A DNA stretch of 32,922 bases from Actinotalea caeni (GTDB lineage: Bacteria; Actinomycetota; Actinomycetes; Actinomycetales; Beutenbergiaceae): NCBI RefSeq assembly GCF_009733795.1, contig NZ_WNXX01000028.1, positions 1-32,922 of the forward strand, read 5' to 3'. The notes beneath the pieces are model-generated. The model did no database searches and was not told the origin of the DNA. It was given only the letters and a program-made list of their open reading frames with translations. Position 1 is the stretch's first letter. The number at the start of each line of letters is the position of its first letter. This document shows positions 15,371-22,921 of this stretch, piece by piece. Position numbers and translations under genes: made by a program.

Positions 15371-16887
15371 GCGTGCTGCGCGTCCGGGACCTGACGGTCA
15401 CCACCGCGACCGGTCGCACCCTGCTCGCCGGCGTCGATCTCGACGTCGGCGCCGGCGAGCAGGTGCTGGTCGTGGGGCCGTCGGGCTCGGGCAAGTCGAC
15501 GCTGCTGCGCGTGCTCGCCCGCCTGGAGCCCGCCCCGGGCGGCACCGTCACCGGCTCGGTCGAGCTGGCCGGTGAGCAGGTCCTGGGCCGTGACCCCGAC
15601 GAGGACCCGCCGCCTCTGGACGTCGGGTGGCTGCCGCAGGATCCCGCGGCCGGCGCGTGCCTGCCGATCGTCGCCGACGACGTCGCGTTCGGGTGCGAGA
15701 ACCGCGCCTGGTCGATCGACCGCGTCGAGGCCGCGATCGACCGAGCCCTCGCGGCCGTCGACGGCCTCGCGTGGCGCGACCGCGACACCGGCACGCTGTC
15801 GGCCGGGCAGGCGCAGCGGGTCGGGCTCGCTGCGGCGCTCGCGCCGGAGCCGGCGCTGCTGCTGCTCGACGAGCCGACGGCGCTGCTCGACCCGGGCGCG
15901 CTGCGCGGCGTGCAGCGCGTGGTCGCCCGGCTGCGGGGGCAGCACGACCCGCCCGCGGTGCTGCTCGTCGAGCACCGCCTCGACGAGTGGGCCGACGCCG
16001 GCGAGCTGCCGACCCGCGTCGTCGCGCTCGACGGCGGCCGGGTCGTCGCGGACGGGCCGGCCGAGCGGGTCTGGCGCCGGGTGGGCGCCGACCTCGCCCG
16101 GGCGGGCGCCCACCTGCCGTGGCCGGTCGAGGCCCGGCTGGGGAGATCGCCCGACGGCGATCCGCCTCCGCTCGCACCGTCGGTGCCGGGCAGCGTCGAG
16201 CCGGGGGCGACGCTGCTGCGTGCGACGGGCCTCGCCGTTGGGCACGGGGCGCCCGTGCTGACCGATGCCGAGGTGACGGTGCGAGCGGGGGAGGTGGTCG
16301 CCGTCGTCGGGGCGAACGGGTGCGGCAAGTCCACGCTGCTGCACACGCTCGCCGGGCTGCACGCGCCGCTCGCCGGTGAGGTGGCGCGGCCGGCCGGTCG
16401 GCCCGCGCTCGTCCTGGGCGACGCCGAGCACCAGCTGCTGGGGCAGACGGTCGCCGAGGAGCTGGCGATCGGCGGCACACCGCCCGACGTCGTCGAGCGC
16501 ACGGTGCGGGCGCTGCGGCTCGACCCCGACGCCTCGGTGCACCGGCTCTCCGGCGGCGAGCAGCGCCGGCTCTCGGTCGCGACCGTGCTGCAGGGGGAGC
16601 GGGCGGTCGTGCTCGCCGACGAGCCGACGCACGGTCTCGACCGGGCCGGGGTGCGGTGGGCGGTGCGCACGCTCCGCGCCGCCGCCGAGGCGGGGCGCGG
16701 GGTGCTGCTGACGACCCACGACCTGCGGTTCGTGCTCGAGGTCGCCGACCGCGTGCACGTCGTCGTCGGCGGGCGGCTGCGCGGCGGCGGGCCGACGCGC
16801 GAGGTGCTCGCGGGCGACCTGACGGCGCTCGCGGGCCTGCCGCTGCCCGCCGCGGCACGCGTGGCGCTGACCGGGGCGGCGGCGTGA
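15367..16887 (+). CDS. ykoD: YkoD, fused double ATPase of the thiamine ECF transporter
   Basis: Two complete ABC ATPase domains in one 506-residue chain, replacing the EcfA/EcfA' pair. Domain 1: Walker A GPSGSGKST (37-45), signature LSAGQAQRV, Walker B ALLLLDEPT, switch His in LLVEHRLDEW. Domain 2: Walker A GANGCGKST (315-323), signature LSGGEQRRLS, Walker B AVVLADEPT, switch His in LLTTHDLRF. Both sites look catalytically competent. The signature of domain 1 has Ala for the second Gly, a common variation. The start is GTG at 15367 within the ykoE stop; the stop overlaps ykoC. It couples ATP hydrolysis to uptake through YkoC and YkoE. Confidence 0.92.
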   Translation: MSVLRVRDLTVTTATGRTLLAGVDLDVGAGEQVLVVGPSGSGKSTLLRVLARLEPAPGGTVTGSVELAGEQVLGRDPDEDPPPLDVGWLPQDPAAGACLPIVADDVAFGCENRAWSIDRVEAAIDRALAAVDGLAWRDRDTGTLSAGQAQRVGLAAALAPEPALLLLDEPTALLDPGALRGVQRVVARLRGQHDPPAVLLVEHRLDEWADAGELPTRVVALDGGRVVADGPAERVWRRVGADLARAGAHLPWPVEARLGRSPDGDPPPLAPSVPGSVEPGATLLRATGLAVGHGAPVLTDAEVTVRAGEVVAVVGANGCGKSTLLHTLAGLHAPLAGEVARPAGRPALVLGDAEHQLLGQTVAEELAIGGTPPDVVERTVRALRLDPDASVHRLSGGEQRRLSVATVLQGERAVVLADEPTHGLDRAGVRWAVRTLRAAAEAGRGVLLTTHDLRFVLEVADRVHVVVGGRLRGGGPTREVLAGDLTALAGLPLPAAARVALTGAAA

Positions 16888-17672
16888 GCGCGACGCTGTC
16901 GGCGCCGGTGGGCGCGCGGTCGCGGCGCGGTGGGCTCGCGCGGCTGAACCCGCTGACCCCGGCGGCGCTGCTGCTCCTCCTGGGCGCCTCGGTCTCGTTC
17001 GTGCTCGACGTCGCGGCGCTGGTCGGCCTGCACGCGTGGCTGCTCGTGGTGCTGGCCGCCGGGCTGCGGGCCGGCCCGGCGGAGCTGCTGCGCGCGCATC
17101 TGACGTTCGCACCGTTCGCGCTCGGGGTGCTGATGACGAACGCCGTCAGCAGGCCGGGCAGGGTGCTCGCCGAGGTCGGCCCGCTGCTGGTGACCGACGA
17201 CGGGGTCCGCGTCGGCGCCGCGCTCGCGCTGCGCGTGCTGGTGGTGGCGGTGCCGGCCGTCGTGGTCGCGCGGCGCTCCGACGCCACCCGGCTCGTGGTC
17301 GCGCTCGTGCAGCACTGCCGGGTGCGGCCGCGCGCCGGCTTCGCGGTGCTGACGGCGCACCGGATGCTCGCCGAGATGCCGCAGCGGTGGCGGCTGCTGC
17401 TGTCGTCGGCGCGCAGCCGGGCGCCGCTGGACCGTCGCGGCCGGCCCCGGATCGGGGCGCGCGGCTACGCCCGTGCGGCGCTGGCGCTGCTCGTCGGCGG
17501 CATCCGGCGCGGCAACCACGTCGCCGACGCTCTCGACGTCCGCGGGATCGGTGCGCCCGTGCGCACCTCGCGGCGGCAGGAGCCGTTCCGGCGGACGGAC
17601 GGCGTGGTCGCGGCGGTCGTCGTCGTGGGCGCGCTGCTGGCAGCGCTGGGTGCGCGGCTGATGGGCGGCTGA
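16884..17672 (+). CDS. ykoC: YkoC, transmembrane T-component of the thiamine ECF transporter
   Basis: A 262-residue EcfT/CbiQ-family membrane protein that links the ATPases to the S-component. It begins with LNPLTPAALLLLLGASVSFVLD, the classical EcfT N-terminal motif. Hydrophobic segments lie at about 25-45, 48-64, 73-87, 110-128, 190-205 and 236-258. The cytoplasmic coupling helices contain the short Ala-Arg-Gly-type motifs (SARSRAPL and ALDVRGIGAP) expected to dock on the ATPases. GTG at 16884 overlaps the ykoD stop. It is the last gene of the operon, with a hairpin spanning its stop codon. Confidence 0.9.
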   Translation: MSATLSAPVGARSRRGGLARLNPLTPAALLLLLGASVSFVLDVAALVGLHAWLLVVLAAGLRAGPAELLRAHLTFAPFALGVLMTNAVSRPGRVLAEVGPLLVTDDGVRVGAALALRVLVVAVPAVVVARRSDATRLVVALVQHCRVRPRAGFAVLTAHRMLAEMPQRWRLLLSSARSRAPLDRRGRPRIGARGYARAALALLVGGIRRGNHVADALDVRGIGAPVRTSRRQEPFRRTDGVVAAVVVVGALLAALGARLMGG

Positions 17673-17684
17673 CGGCGCGTCAGC
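17668..17684. terminator. Hairpin spanning two convergent stop codons
   Basis: GCTGACG-GCG-CGTCAGC is a perfect 7-bp stem with a 3-nt loop. The ykoC stop (TGA, 17670-17672) lies in one arm and the opposite gene's stop (17680-17682) in the other. Only seven bases separate the two genes, so this is probably a shared bidirectional terminator built into their stop codons. Confidence 0.6.
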
Positions 17685-17955
17685 GCCCCACGGTCAGGTA
17701 GACGGCCAGCGCCACCCCGAGCAGGCCCGTCGCGGCCACCAGCAGCACCCAGCGGAACCAGCGCAGCGGCAGCAGCGGCAGCAGGGCGAGTGCCGCGGCG
17801 ACGGCACCGAGCTCCACCGTCGAGCGGCGCCGGACCGCGCCGAGCGCGTCGCCGGGCACGGAGCCGAGCAACCAGGCGACGGCGGCGAGCAGGCCCGCCA
17901 GGGCTGCGACAGCGATGGCGGCCCGGACACAAAGCCGGTCCGTCGAGGTGCGCAC
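17680..17955 (-). CDS. Small three-helix membrane protein, unknown function
   Basis: A 91-residue protein with hydrophobic segments at about residues 12-31 (AAIAVAALAGLLAAVAWLLG), 47-64 and 68-88 (FRWVLLVAATGLLGVALAVYL), with a basic N-terminus and an Arg-rich loop (AVRRRSTVE). GTG at 17955 is chosen because GAGAGGA stands seven bases upstream; the larger frame around it is the antisense shadow of ychF. It is convergent with ykoC. I recognise no family. Confidence 0.6.
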   Translation of the reverse strand: MRTSTDRLCVRAAIAVAALAGLLAAVAWLLGSVPGDALGAVRRRSTVELGAVAAALALLPLLPLRWFRWVLLVAATGLLGVALAVYLTVGR

Positions 17956-18054
17956 GCGGCCATCCTCTCGTGCGCCACCGCCCCGGATGGTCGCGACGGC
18001 GTACCTCGGACGGGCGGCCGGGACGGGGCGGGCCGCGGGATAGGCTTGCCCCCC

Positions 18055-19143
18055 GTGGCACTGACGATCGGGATCGCGGGACTGCCGAACGTCGGCAAGT
18101 CCACCTTGTTCAACGCGCTGACGCGCGCGACCGTGCTCGCGGCGAACTACCCGTTCGCCACGATCGAGCCGAACGTCGGCGTCGTGCCGCTGCCGGACCC
18201 GCGCCTGCAGGTGCTCGCCGACGTCTTCGGCAGCGAGCGCATCGTGCCGGCGACCGTGAGCTTCGTCGACATCGCCGGCATCGTGCGCGGCGCGAGCGAG
18301 GGGGAGGGGCTGGGCAACCAGTTCCTCGCCAACATCCGCGAGGCGGACGCGATCTGCGTCGTCACCCGTGCCTTCGACGACCCCGACGTCGTGCACGTCG
18401 ACGGCAAGGTGGATCCGGCGTCGGACATCGAGACGATCCTCACCGAGCTGCAGCTGGCGGACCTGCAGACGCTGGAGAAGGCGATCCCGCGGCTGGAGAA
18501 GGAGGTGCGCGGCAAGAAGACCGAGCCCGCCGTGCTCGCCGCCGCGCAGACCGCGATCGAGCTGCTGCAGGCCGGCACGCCGCTCAGCGCGGCCGGCCCG
18601 ACGCTCGACGACGACGCCCGCGCCGCGCTGCGCGAGTTCGGGCTGATGACGACCAAGCCGTTCATCTACGTCTTCAACTCCGACGACGCCGTCCTCGCCG
18701 ACGAGGCCCGCCAGGCCGAGCTCCGCGCGCTCGTCGCGCCGGCCGACGCGATCTTCCTCGACGCGAAGTTCGAGGCCGAGCTCGTCGAGCTGGAGCCGGA
18801 GGAGGCCGCGGAGATGCTGGCCGAGAACGGGCAGGAGGAGTCCGGCCTGGACCAGCTCGCCCGCGTCGGCTTCGACACCCTGGGCCTGCAGACCTATCTC
18901 ACGGCCGGGCCGAAGGAGGCCCGCGCCTGGACGATCCGCAAGGGCTGGACGGCCCCCCAGGCGGCCGGTGTCATCCACACCGACTTCCAGAAGGGCTTCA
19001 TCAAGGCCGAGGTGATCTCCTTCGACGACCTCGTCGAGGCCGGCTCGGTCGCCGAGGCCCGCGCCCGCGGCAAGGCTCGCGTCGAGGGCAAGGACTACGT
19101 CATGGCCGACGGCGACGTGGTGGAGTTCCGCTTCAACGTGTAG
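18055..19143 (+). CDS. ychF: Redox-regulated ATPase/GTPase YchF (Obg-like, OLA1 family)
   Basis: A ribosome-associated P-loop NTPase that prefers ATP, of normal length (362 residues; E. coli has 363). Motifs: G1 GLPNVGKST (9-17), switch region YPFATIEPNVG, G3 DIAGIVRGASEGEGLGNQFL. A coiled coil follows (about 125-185), then a C-terminal TGS domain ending RVEGKDYVMADGDVVEFRFNV. At the G4 position it reads FNSDD, so it lacks a GTP-specifying NKxD, in line with the family's ATP preference. Start GTG at 18055 (VALTIGIAGLPNVGKS). A possible -10, TAGGCT (18041-18046), lies so close that the mRNA may be leaderless; there is no good SD. Confidence 0.95.
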   Translation: MALTIGIAGLPNVGKSTLFNALTRATVLAANYPFATIEPNVGVVPLPDPRLQVLADVFGSERIVPATVSFVDIAGIVRGASEGEGLGNQFLANIREADAICVVTRAFDDPDVVHVDGKVDPASDIETILTELQLADLQTLEKAIPRLEKEVRGKKTEPAVLAAAQTAIELLQAGTPLSAAGPTLDDDARAALREFGLMTTKPFIYVFNSDDAVLADEARQAELRALVAPADAIFLDAKFEAELVELEPEEAAEMLAENGQEESGLDQLARVGFDTLGLQTYLTAGPKEARAWTIRKGWTAPQAAGVIHTDFQKGFIKAEVISFDDLVEAGSVAEARARGKARVEGKDYVMADGDVVEFRFNV

Positions 19144-19199
19144 CGCCGGCGGGGCTGAGAGACAGGCCGTCGGTGTCGGGTGCCCGCTACCGTCGGCTC

Positions 19200-19515
19200 G
19201 TGGGGACACGACTCGAGGGCATCACCGTCCTCGCCGACGACGTCGCGGCGCTCGCGGACGTCGACGAGACCGCGTTCGGCCGGGAGGTCGTGGTTCGCGA
19301 GGAGGCGTGCGTCGCACTCGGAGCCGTTCACCGGGCCGGCGTCGGGGCTGAACGTCCAGTGCGACAGCTGCGACGAGGAGAACCGGCGCGACGGCGTGAT
19401 CGTCGCCGCGAGAGCCGCGCCGACCGGGCGTCCGGCACCGCGCGACCGGGGCCGGTGCACGGGCTCCTTCGCCGACCCGGAGGGCAACGTCCACGCGATC
19501 GTCGCGGACCTGTGA
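19200..19515 (+). pseudogene. Decayed VOC (glyoxalase-fold) gene
   Basis: The first half (GTG 19200: VGTRLEGITVLADDVAAL..TAFGREVVVREEACVAL) reads as the start of a vicinal-oxygen-chelate domain. After about 19320 the sense continues only in another frame (SGLNVQCDSCDE..DGVIVAAR..TGSFADPEGNVHAIVADL), ending at TGA 19515 with the typical VOC closing strand FADPEGN. At least one frameshift and likely small deletions separate the halves, and the metal-binding positions cannot all be placed. A -10-like TACCGT (19189-19194) stands just before the GTG, a leaderless arrangement. A sequencing error is an alternative to decay. Confidence 0.45.
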
Positions 19516-19552
19516 CGCCCGGTGCCCGCCCCGCCCTCGGAAGGGCGGTGTC

Positions 19553-19969
19553 GTGAGGGAGGGCCGGCGGACGATCCGCGCGAGCCGTGACGGCGCCCTC
19601 CACGACGTCGTCGTGGCGTGGTGGCTCGAGGAGACGCGCTGGCGGGTCACGGTCGTGCTGCCAGCGGCGGACGACCCCGCCGAGGTGGGTGCCGAGGCCG
19701 ACGGCGCGTTCGAGGCGCTGTGCCGTGTGCGTGACGAGCTGGAGCCGCTCGGGTGGCGCCTCGGCGTCGCGGGCGCCCAGCCCGAGGTGTGGCCCAGCGG
19801 CATGGCCCGCGACCAGGGCGGCGGGCTCCGCGCCTACCGGATGACCGCCGGCGACCTCGTCGACACCTTCGCGGCGGTCGACCCGGCCACGGTTGTCACG
19901 GTCGCCGAGCAGCAGGCGGTCGTCGACGGCCTCGTGCCGGGCCTGGCGCGGCGTCCGGCGCGCGACTGA
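19553..19969 (+). CDS. Hypothetical protein, 138 residues
   Basis: Starts at GTG 19553 (VREGRRTIRASRDGALHDVVVAWW). Composition and GC-biased third positions look coding, and the residues alternate as expected for a compact alpha/beta protein: strands VVVAWWLEE and WRVTVVLP, then a helix AFEALCRVRDELEPLGWRLGVAGAQ. It has no signal peptide, membrane segment or cysteine cluster. I recognise no family. The nested palindrome 20019-20087 follows as a likely terminator. Confidence 0.65.
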   Translation: MREGRRTIRASRDGALHDVVVAWWLEETRWRVTVVLPAADDPAEVGAEADGAFEALCRVRDELEPLGWRLGVAGAQPEVWPSGMARDQGGGLRAYRMTAGDLVDTFAAVDPATVVTVAEQQAVVDGLVPGLARRPARD

Positions 19970-20018
19970 CGCGGAGCGACCAGCTCGCACGCGTCTCGCC
20001 GGCGCCAGCCGCCGCCGT

Positions 20019-20087
20019 CGAGATCGAGGTTCCGGGTCGAGATCGAGCGTTCAGATCCTCGATCTCGACGCAAGAACCTCGATCTCG
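20019..20087. terminator. Nested double palindrome between convergent genes
   Basis: Outer stem: CGAGATCGAGGTTC (20019-20032) with its exact complement at 20074-20087 (14 bp). Inner stem: GTCGAGATCGAG (20036-20047) with 20058-20069 (12 bp) and a 10-nt loop. The two stems share the GAGATCGAG core, so the element is two direct and two inverted copies of one unit. It sits between the 3' ends of the 19553 gene and the minus-strand arfB gene, where it would terminate both, and it may belong to a repeat family. Confidence 0.7.
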
Positions 20088-20118
20088 TGCGGTGGGGAGC
20101 GGGCTCGGGGGCCAGGCG

Positions 20119-20559
20119 TCAGGGCTGCTCGGGGCGGCGCCTGTCGCGCTTGATCTGCGACCGGTGCCGCTTGGCCTCGGCGGCCCGGCGCCGGGAGGCG
20201 CGCGTCGGACGGGTCGGACGGCGGACCACCGGCGGGGCGACCGCCTCCCGCAGCAGCTCGGCCAGCCGCTCCCGCGCCGCTGTCCGGTTGCGGCGCTGCG
20301 AGCGGTGCTCCTCCGCCGTCACCGTGAGCACGGTGCCCACCAGGCGCCCCTCGAGGCGCGCGAGGGCACGGGCGCGCTGGACGTCGTCGAGCGCCGACGT
20401 CGTGCCGACATCGAGGCTGAGCTGCACCCGAGAGTCCGTCGTCGCGACCCCCTGACCACCGGGCCCGGACGCGCGCGAGAACCGCTCGAGCAGGTCCTCG
20501 GCCGGCACCCGCAGGCCGCGCGGCGCCCCCGGTCCGGGGGCCACGACGAGGTCGTCCAC
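20119..20559 (-). CDS. arfB: Peptidyl-tRNA hydrolase ArfB (YaeJ-type ribosome rescue factor)
   Basis: A 146-residue release-factor-like hydrolase that frees stalled ribosomes lacking a stop codon. The catalytic GGQ motif lies at residues 34-36 in SRASGPGGQGV, the diagnostic context of ArfB/ICT1, followed by SRVQLSLDV. The C-terminal tail is strongly basic (RRPTRPTRASRRRAAEAKRH..KRDRRR), as needed to enter the empty mRNA channel. Unlike full release factors, it lacks codon-recognition domains. The start is GTG at 20559 (VDDLVVAPG), without a clear SD, so a leaderless transcript is possible. It is divergent from the binding-protein gene at 20850. Confidence 0.93.
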   Translation of the reverse strand: MDDLVVAPGPGAPRGLRVPAEDLLERFSRASGPGGQGVATTDSRVQLSLDVGTTSALDDVQRARALARLEGRLVGTVLTVTAEEHRSQRRNRTAARERLAELLREAVAPPVVRRPTRPTRASRRRAAEAKRHRSQIKRDRRRPEQP

Positions 20560-20719
20560 ACCGCGAGTGTGGCGCACGTGCTCCGCTGCGCAGGAGCCTG
20601 GGCCGGGCGGGGAGTGGTCCACGGCCGGACCTTGTACCGCTTGGTTACGCCCATGTTGCGGGCCTCAGGAATCCGGTATCAACTCGGTAACGAATAGGAC
20701 GATCTCGGCCTTCGGGACG

Positions 20720-20748
20720 TTCGCCGCCTCACGAGCCGTGCGTATGCT
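20720..20748 (+). promoter_or_regulatory. Candidate promoter of the binding-protein gene
   Basis: In the 290-base gap between arfB and the lipoprotein gene, TATGCT (20743-20748) resembles a -10 box, with a poor -35 (TTCGCC, 20720-20725) 17 bases upstream. The gap is noticeably less GC-rich around 20630-20700 and holds a CGGTATCAACTCGGTAACG stretch that may be a regulator site. No gene is seen in the gap. Confidence 0.3.
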
Positions 20749-20849
20749 GCCGCGTGTCCCAGGCACAAGTGCGTGCCGCAACAGGGCCCACCAGGCCATC
20801 TCGGACGAGTCCGGGACGGGCAGCATCCAGGCCGTTCCTAGGAGGAACA

Positions 20850-22742
20850 TTGAAGATCAGGCGCCTTACCGCCTTCGTTGCGGGAGCCGCAGCGGCGGCG
20901 CTCGCCGTCTCCGCGTGCACACCCCCGGACGAGGGCGGCGACACCGGCACCGGCGGCGACGACAGCGGTATCCAGACCGACACCGCGGTCACCGTGGGCT
21001 GGAACCAGCCGTTCTACGAGTACAACACGAGCTCGGCGACCGGTAACGCCACGGCGAACGCGAACATCCTGTACCTCATCCAGGAGTCGTTCAACTACTA
21101 CGACCCTGAGCTGAACCTCGTCCAGAACGAGGACTTCGGCACCTACGAGGTCATCAACGAGGACCCGCTGACAGTCGAGTACACCTTCGCCGACGACAAC
21201 AAGTGGTCGGACGGCACGCCTGTGGACGCGGTCGACCTCCTGCTGCAGTGGGGCGCCACGAGCGGTCACTTCAACACCATCGGTGACGAGGAGATCGAGT
21301 ACGACGACGAGGGCAACGTCACCAACCAGGACGAGGTCGACTCCAACGTCTACTTCAACGGCACCAGCGCCACCGTCGGTTACATCGGTGACGTCGAGCT
21401 GTCCGAGGACAACAAGACGCTGACCGCCACCTACGACGTCAACTACGCCGACTGGGAGGTCAACCTCACCGGTGCGGCCGTCCCCGCGCACGTCGTCGCG
21501 ATGCACGCCCTGGACATCGAGGACCCGGCCGAGGCCAAGCAGGCCGTCAAGGACGCCTTCGAGAACGAGGACACCGAGGCGCTCGCCGCGATCTCGAAGT
21601 TCTGGAACGAGGGCTTCGCGTTCGGTGACTCGCTCCCCGAGGACAAGTCGCTGTACCTGTCCAACGGCGCCTACGAGCTCGTCGAGATGGTCGCCGGCCA
21701 GTACGTGACGCTCCAGGCTCGCGAGGACTTCACCGGCTCGCACGCCGCGTCGGTCGAGCGCATCACGGTCCGCTACAACGAGGACCCGATGCAGCAGGTG
21801 CTCGCGCTCGAGAACGGTGAGATCGACGTGATGGCCCCGCAGGCCACCGCCGACCTCGTGGAGGCCCTCAACGGCCTCGGCGACGGCTACACCGTCCTCA
21901 CCGGTATCGACGGCACCTACGAGCACGTCGACCTCCAGTTCACCAACGGTGGGCCGTTCGACCCGGAGACCTACGGTGGCGACGAGGAGACCGCGCTCAA
22001 GGTCCGCCAGGCGTTCCTGAAGCTGATCCCGCGCCAGGAGATCGTCGACAAGCTGATCAAGCCGCTGAACCCCGAGGCTGAGGTCCGCCAGTCCTACAAC
22101 GTCGTGCCCGGCTCGCCGATGTACGACGGCGTGGTCGCCGCCAACGGTCAGGCCGAGGCCTTCCCGCTGGAGAACGACGTGGCCGGCGCCGAGGCGCTCA
22201 TGGAGGAGGCCGGTGTCGAGACGCCGGTCGACGTCCGCATCCTGTTCGGCGCGAGCAACGCCCGTCGCCAGCAGCAGTACGCGATCATGGCCGAGGCGTT
22301 CAACCAGAGCGGTCTGTTCAACCTCGTCGACGCCTCGAGCGACGACTGGGGCTCGATGCTCGACTCCGCGACCGACCAGTACGACGCGGCCCTGTTCGGC
22401 TGGCAGTCCACCAGCACCGCTGTGACCGCCGGTAACGCCAACTACGGCACCGGGCAGATCAACAACTTCTACGGGTACTCCAACCCCGAGGTTGACGAGC
22501 TGCAGGACCAGCTCAGCGTCGAGACCGACCCCGCGGAGCAGGAGCGTCTGCTCGGCGAGATCGAGGCGCACCTGGTCAACGACGCCTTCGGCGTGACCAT
22601 CTTCCAGTTCCCGTCGGTGACGGCCTACCGCAACACGGTGACCGGTATCGACCCGATCACGATCTCCCCGACCGTGTTCTACGGGTTCTGGAACTGGGGC
22701 ACCACCGGCGACACCGCCGAGGACCCGGGCGAGGAGGGCTGA
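20850..22742 (+). CDS. Peptide/nickel-type ABC transporter substrate-binding lipoprotein (SBP family 5)
   Basis: A 630-residue extracytoplasmic binding protein. The N-terminus is a lipoprotein signal (LKIRRLTAFVAGAAAAALAV) with lipobox VSAC, Cys23 becoming the lipidated residue. An Asp/Gly/Thr-rich linker follows. The SBP_bac_5 body includes YTFADDNKWSDGTPVDAVDLLLQW and YLSNGAYELVEMVAGQYVTLQARE. The start is TTG at 20850, four bases after AGGAGG at 20840-20845; no ATG or GTG fits between SD and signal peptide. The SD is flanked by GTTCC/GGAAC (20834-20848), a small stem that could tune initiation. Substrate cannot be told; oligopeptides are usual. A strong terminator separates it from the permease genes. 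Confidence 0.92.
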   Translation: MKIRRLTAFVAGAAAAALAVSACTPPDEGGDTGTGGDDSGIQTDTAVTVGWNQPFYEYNTSSATGNATANANILYLIQESFNYYDPELNLVQNEDFGTYEVINEDPLTVEYTFADDNKWSDGTPVDAVDLLLQWGATSGHFNTIGDEEIEYDDEGNVTNQDEVDSNVYFNGTSATVGYIGDVELSEDNKTLTATYDVNYADWEVNLTGAAVPAHVVAMHALDIEDPAEAKQAVKDAFENEDTEALAAISKFWNEGFAFGDSLPEDKSLYLSNGAYELVEMVAGQYVTLQAREDFTGSHAASVERITVRYNEDPMQQVLALENGEIDVMAPQATADLVEALNGLGDGYTVLTGIDGTYEHVDLQFTNGGPFDPETYGGDEETALKVRQAFLKLIPRQEIVDKLIKPLNPEAEVRQSYNVVPGSPMYDGVVAANGQAEAFPLENDVAGAEALMEEAGVETPVDVRILFGASNARRQQQYAIMAEAFNQSGLFNLVDASSDDWGSMLDSATDQYDAALFGWQSTSTAVTAGNANYGTGQINNFYGYSNPEVDELQDQLSVETDPAEQERLLGEIEAHLVNDAFGVTIFQFPSVTAYRNTVTGIDPITISPTVFYGFWNWGTTGDTAEDPGEEG

Positions 22743-22778
22743 GCCACCGGCTCGGTCTGACCGACTGAAACGACGAGT

Positions 22779-22806
22779 GGGGGCGCCGGACGACTCCGGC
22801 GCCCCC
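22779..22806 (+). terminator. 12-bp perfect hairpin terminator
   Basis: GGGGGCGCCGGA (22779-22790), loop CGAC, and the exact complement 22795-22806, followed by a T-containing tail (CCTTGTCGCTT). It starts 37 bases after the binding-protein stop. It should cap that transcript, leaving the permeases to their own promoter or to readthrough at lower level, which fits the higher need for binding protein. Confidence 0.85.
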
Positions 22807-22850
22807 CTTGTCGCTTCCCGCCCAGCCCGGGCACGCGTCCGTCTGGTGAG

Positions 22851-22878
22851 ACCACGCACCGCGTGGTTCGCCTACACT
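22851..22878 (+). promoter_or_regulatory. Candidate permease promoter with an overlapping dyad
   Basis: TACACT (22873-22878) resembles a -10 box 44 bases before the permease ATG. Just upstream, ACCACG (22851-22856) is inverted at 22862-22867 (CGTGGT), placing a 6-bp dyad where a -35 would be. This could be a repressor site. No convincing -35 is present. Confidence 0.35.
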
Positions 22879-22921
22879 CCGGACTCGGGCCCGTCACCGT
22901 GGACTGCGAGGTAGCCCGTTC

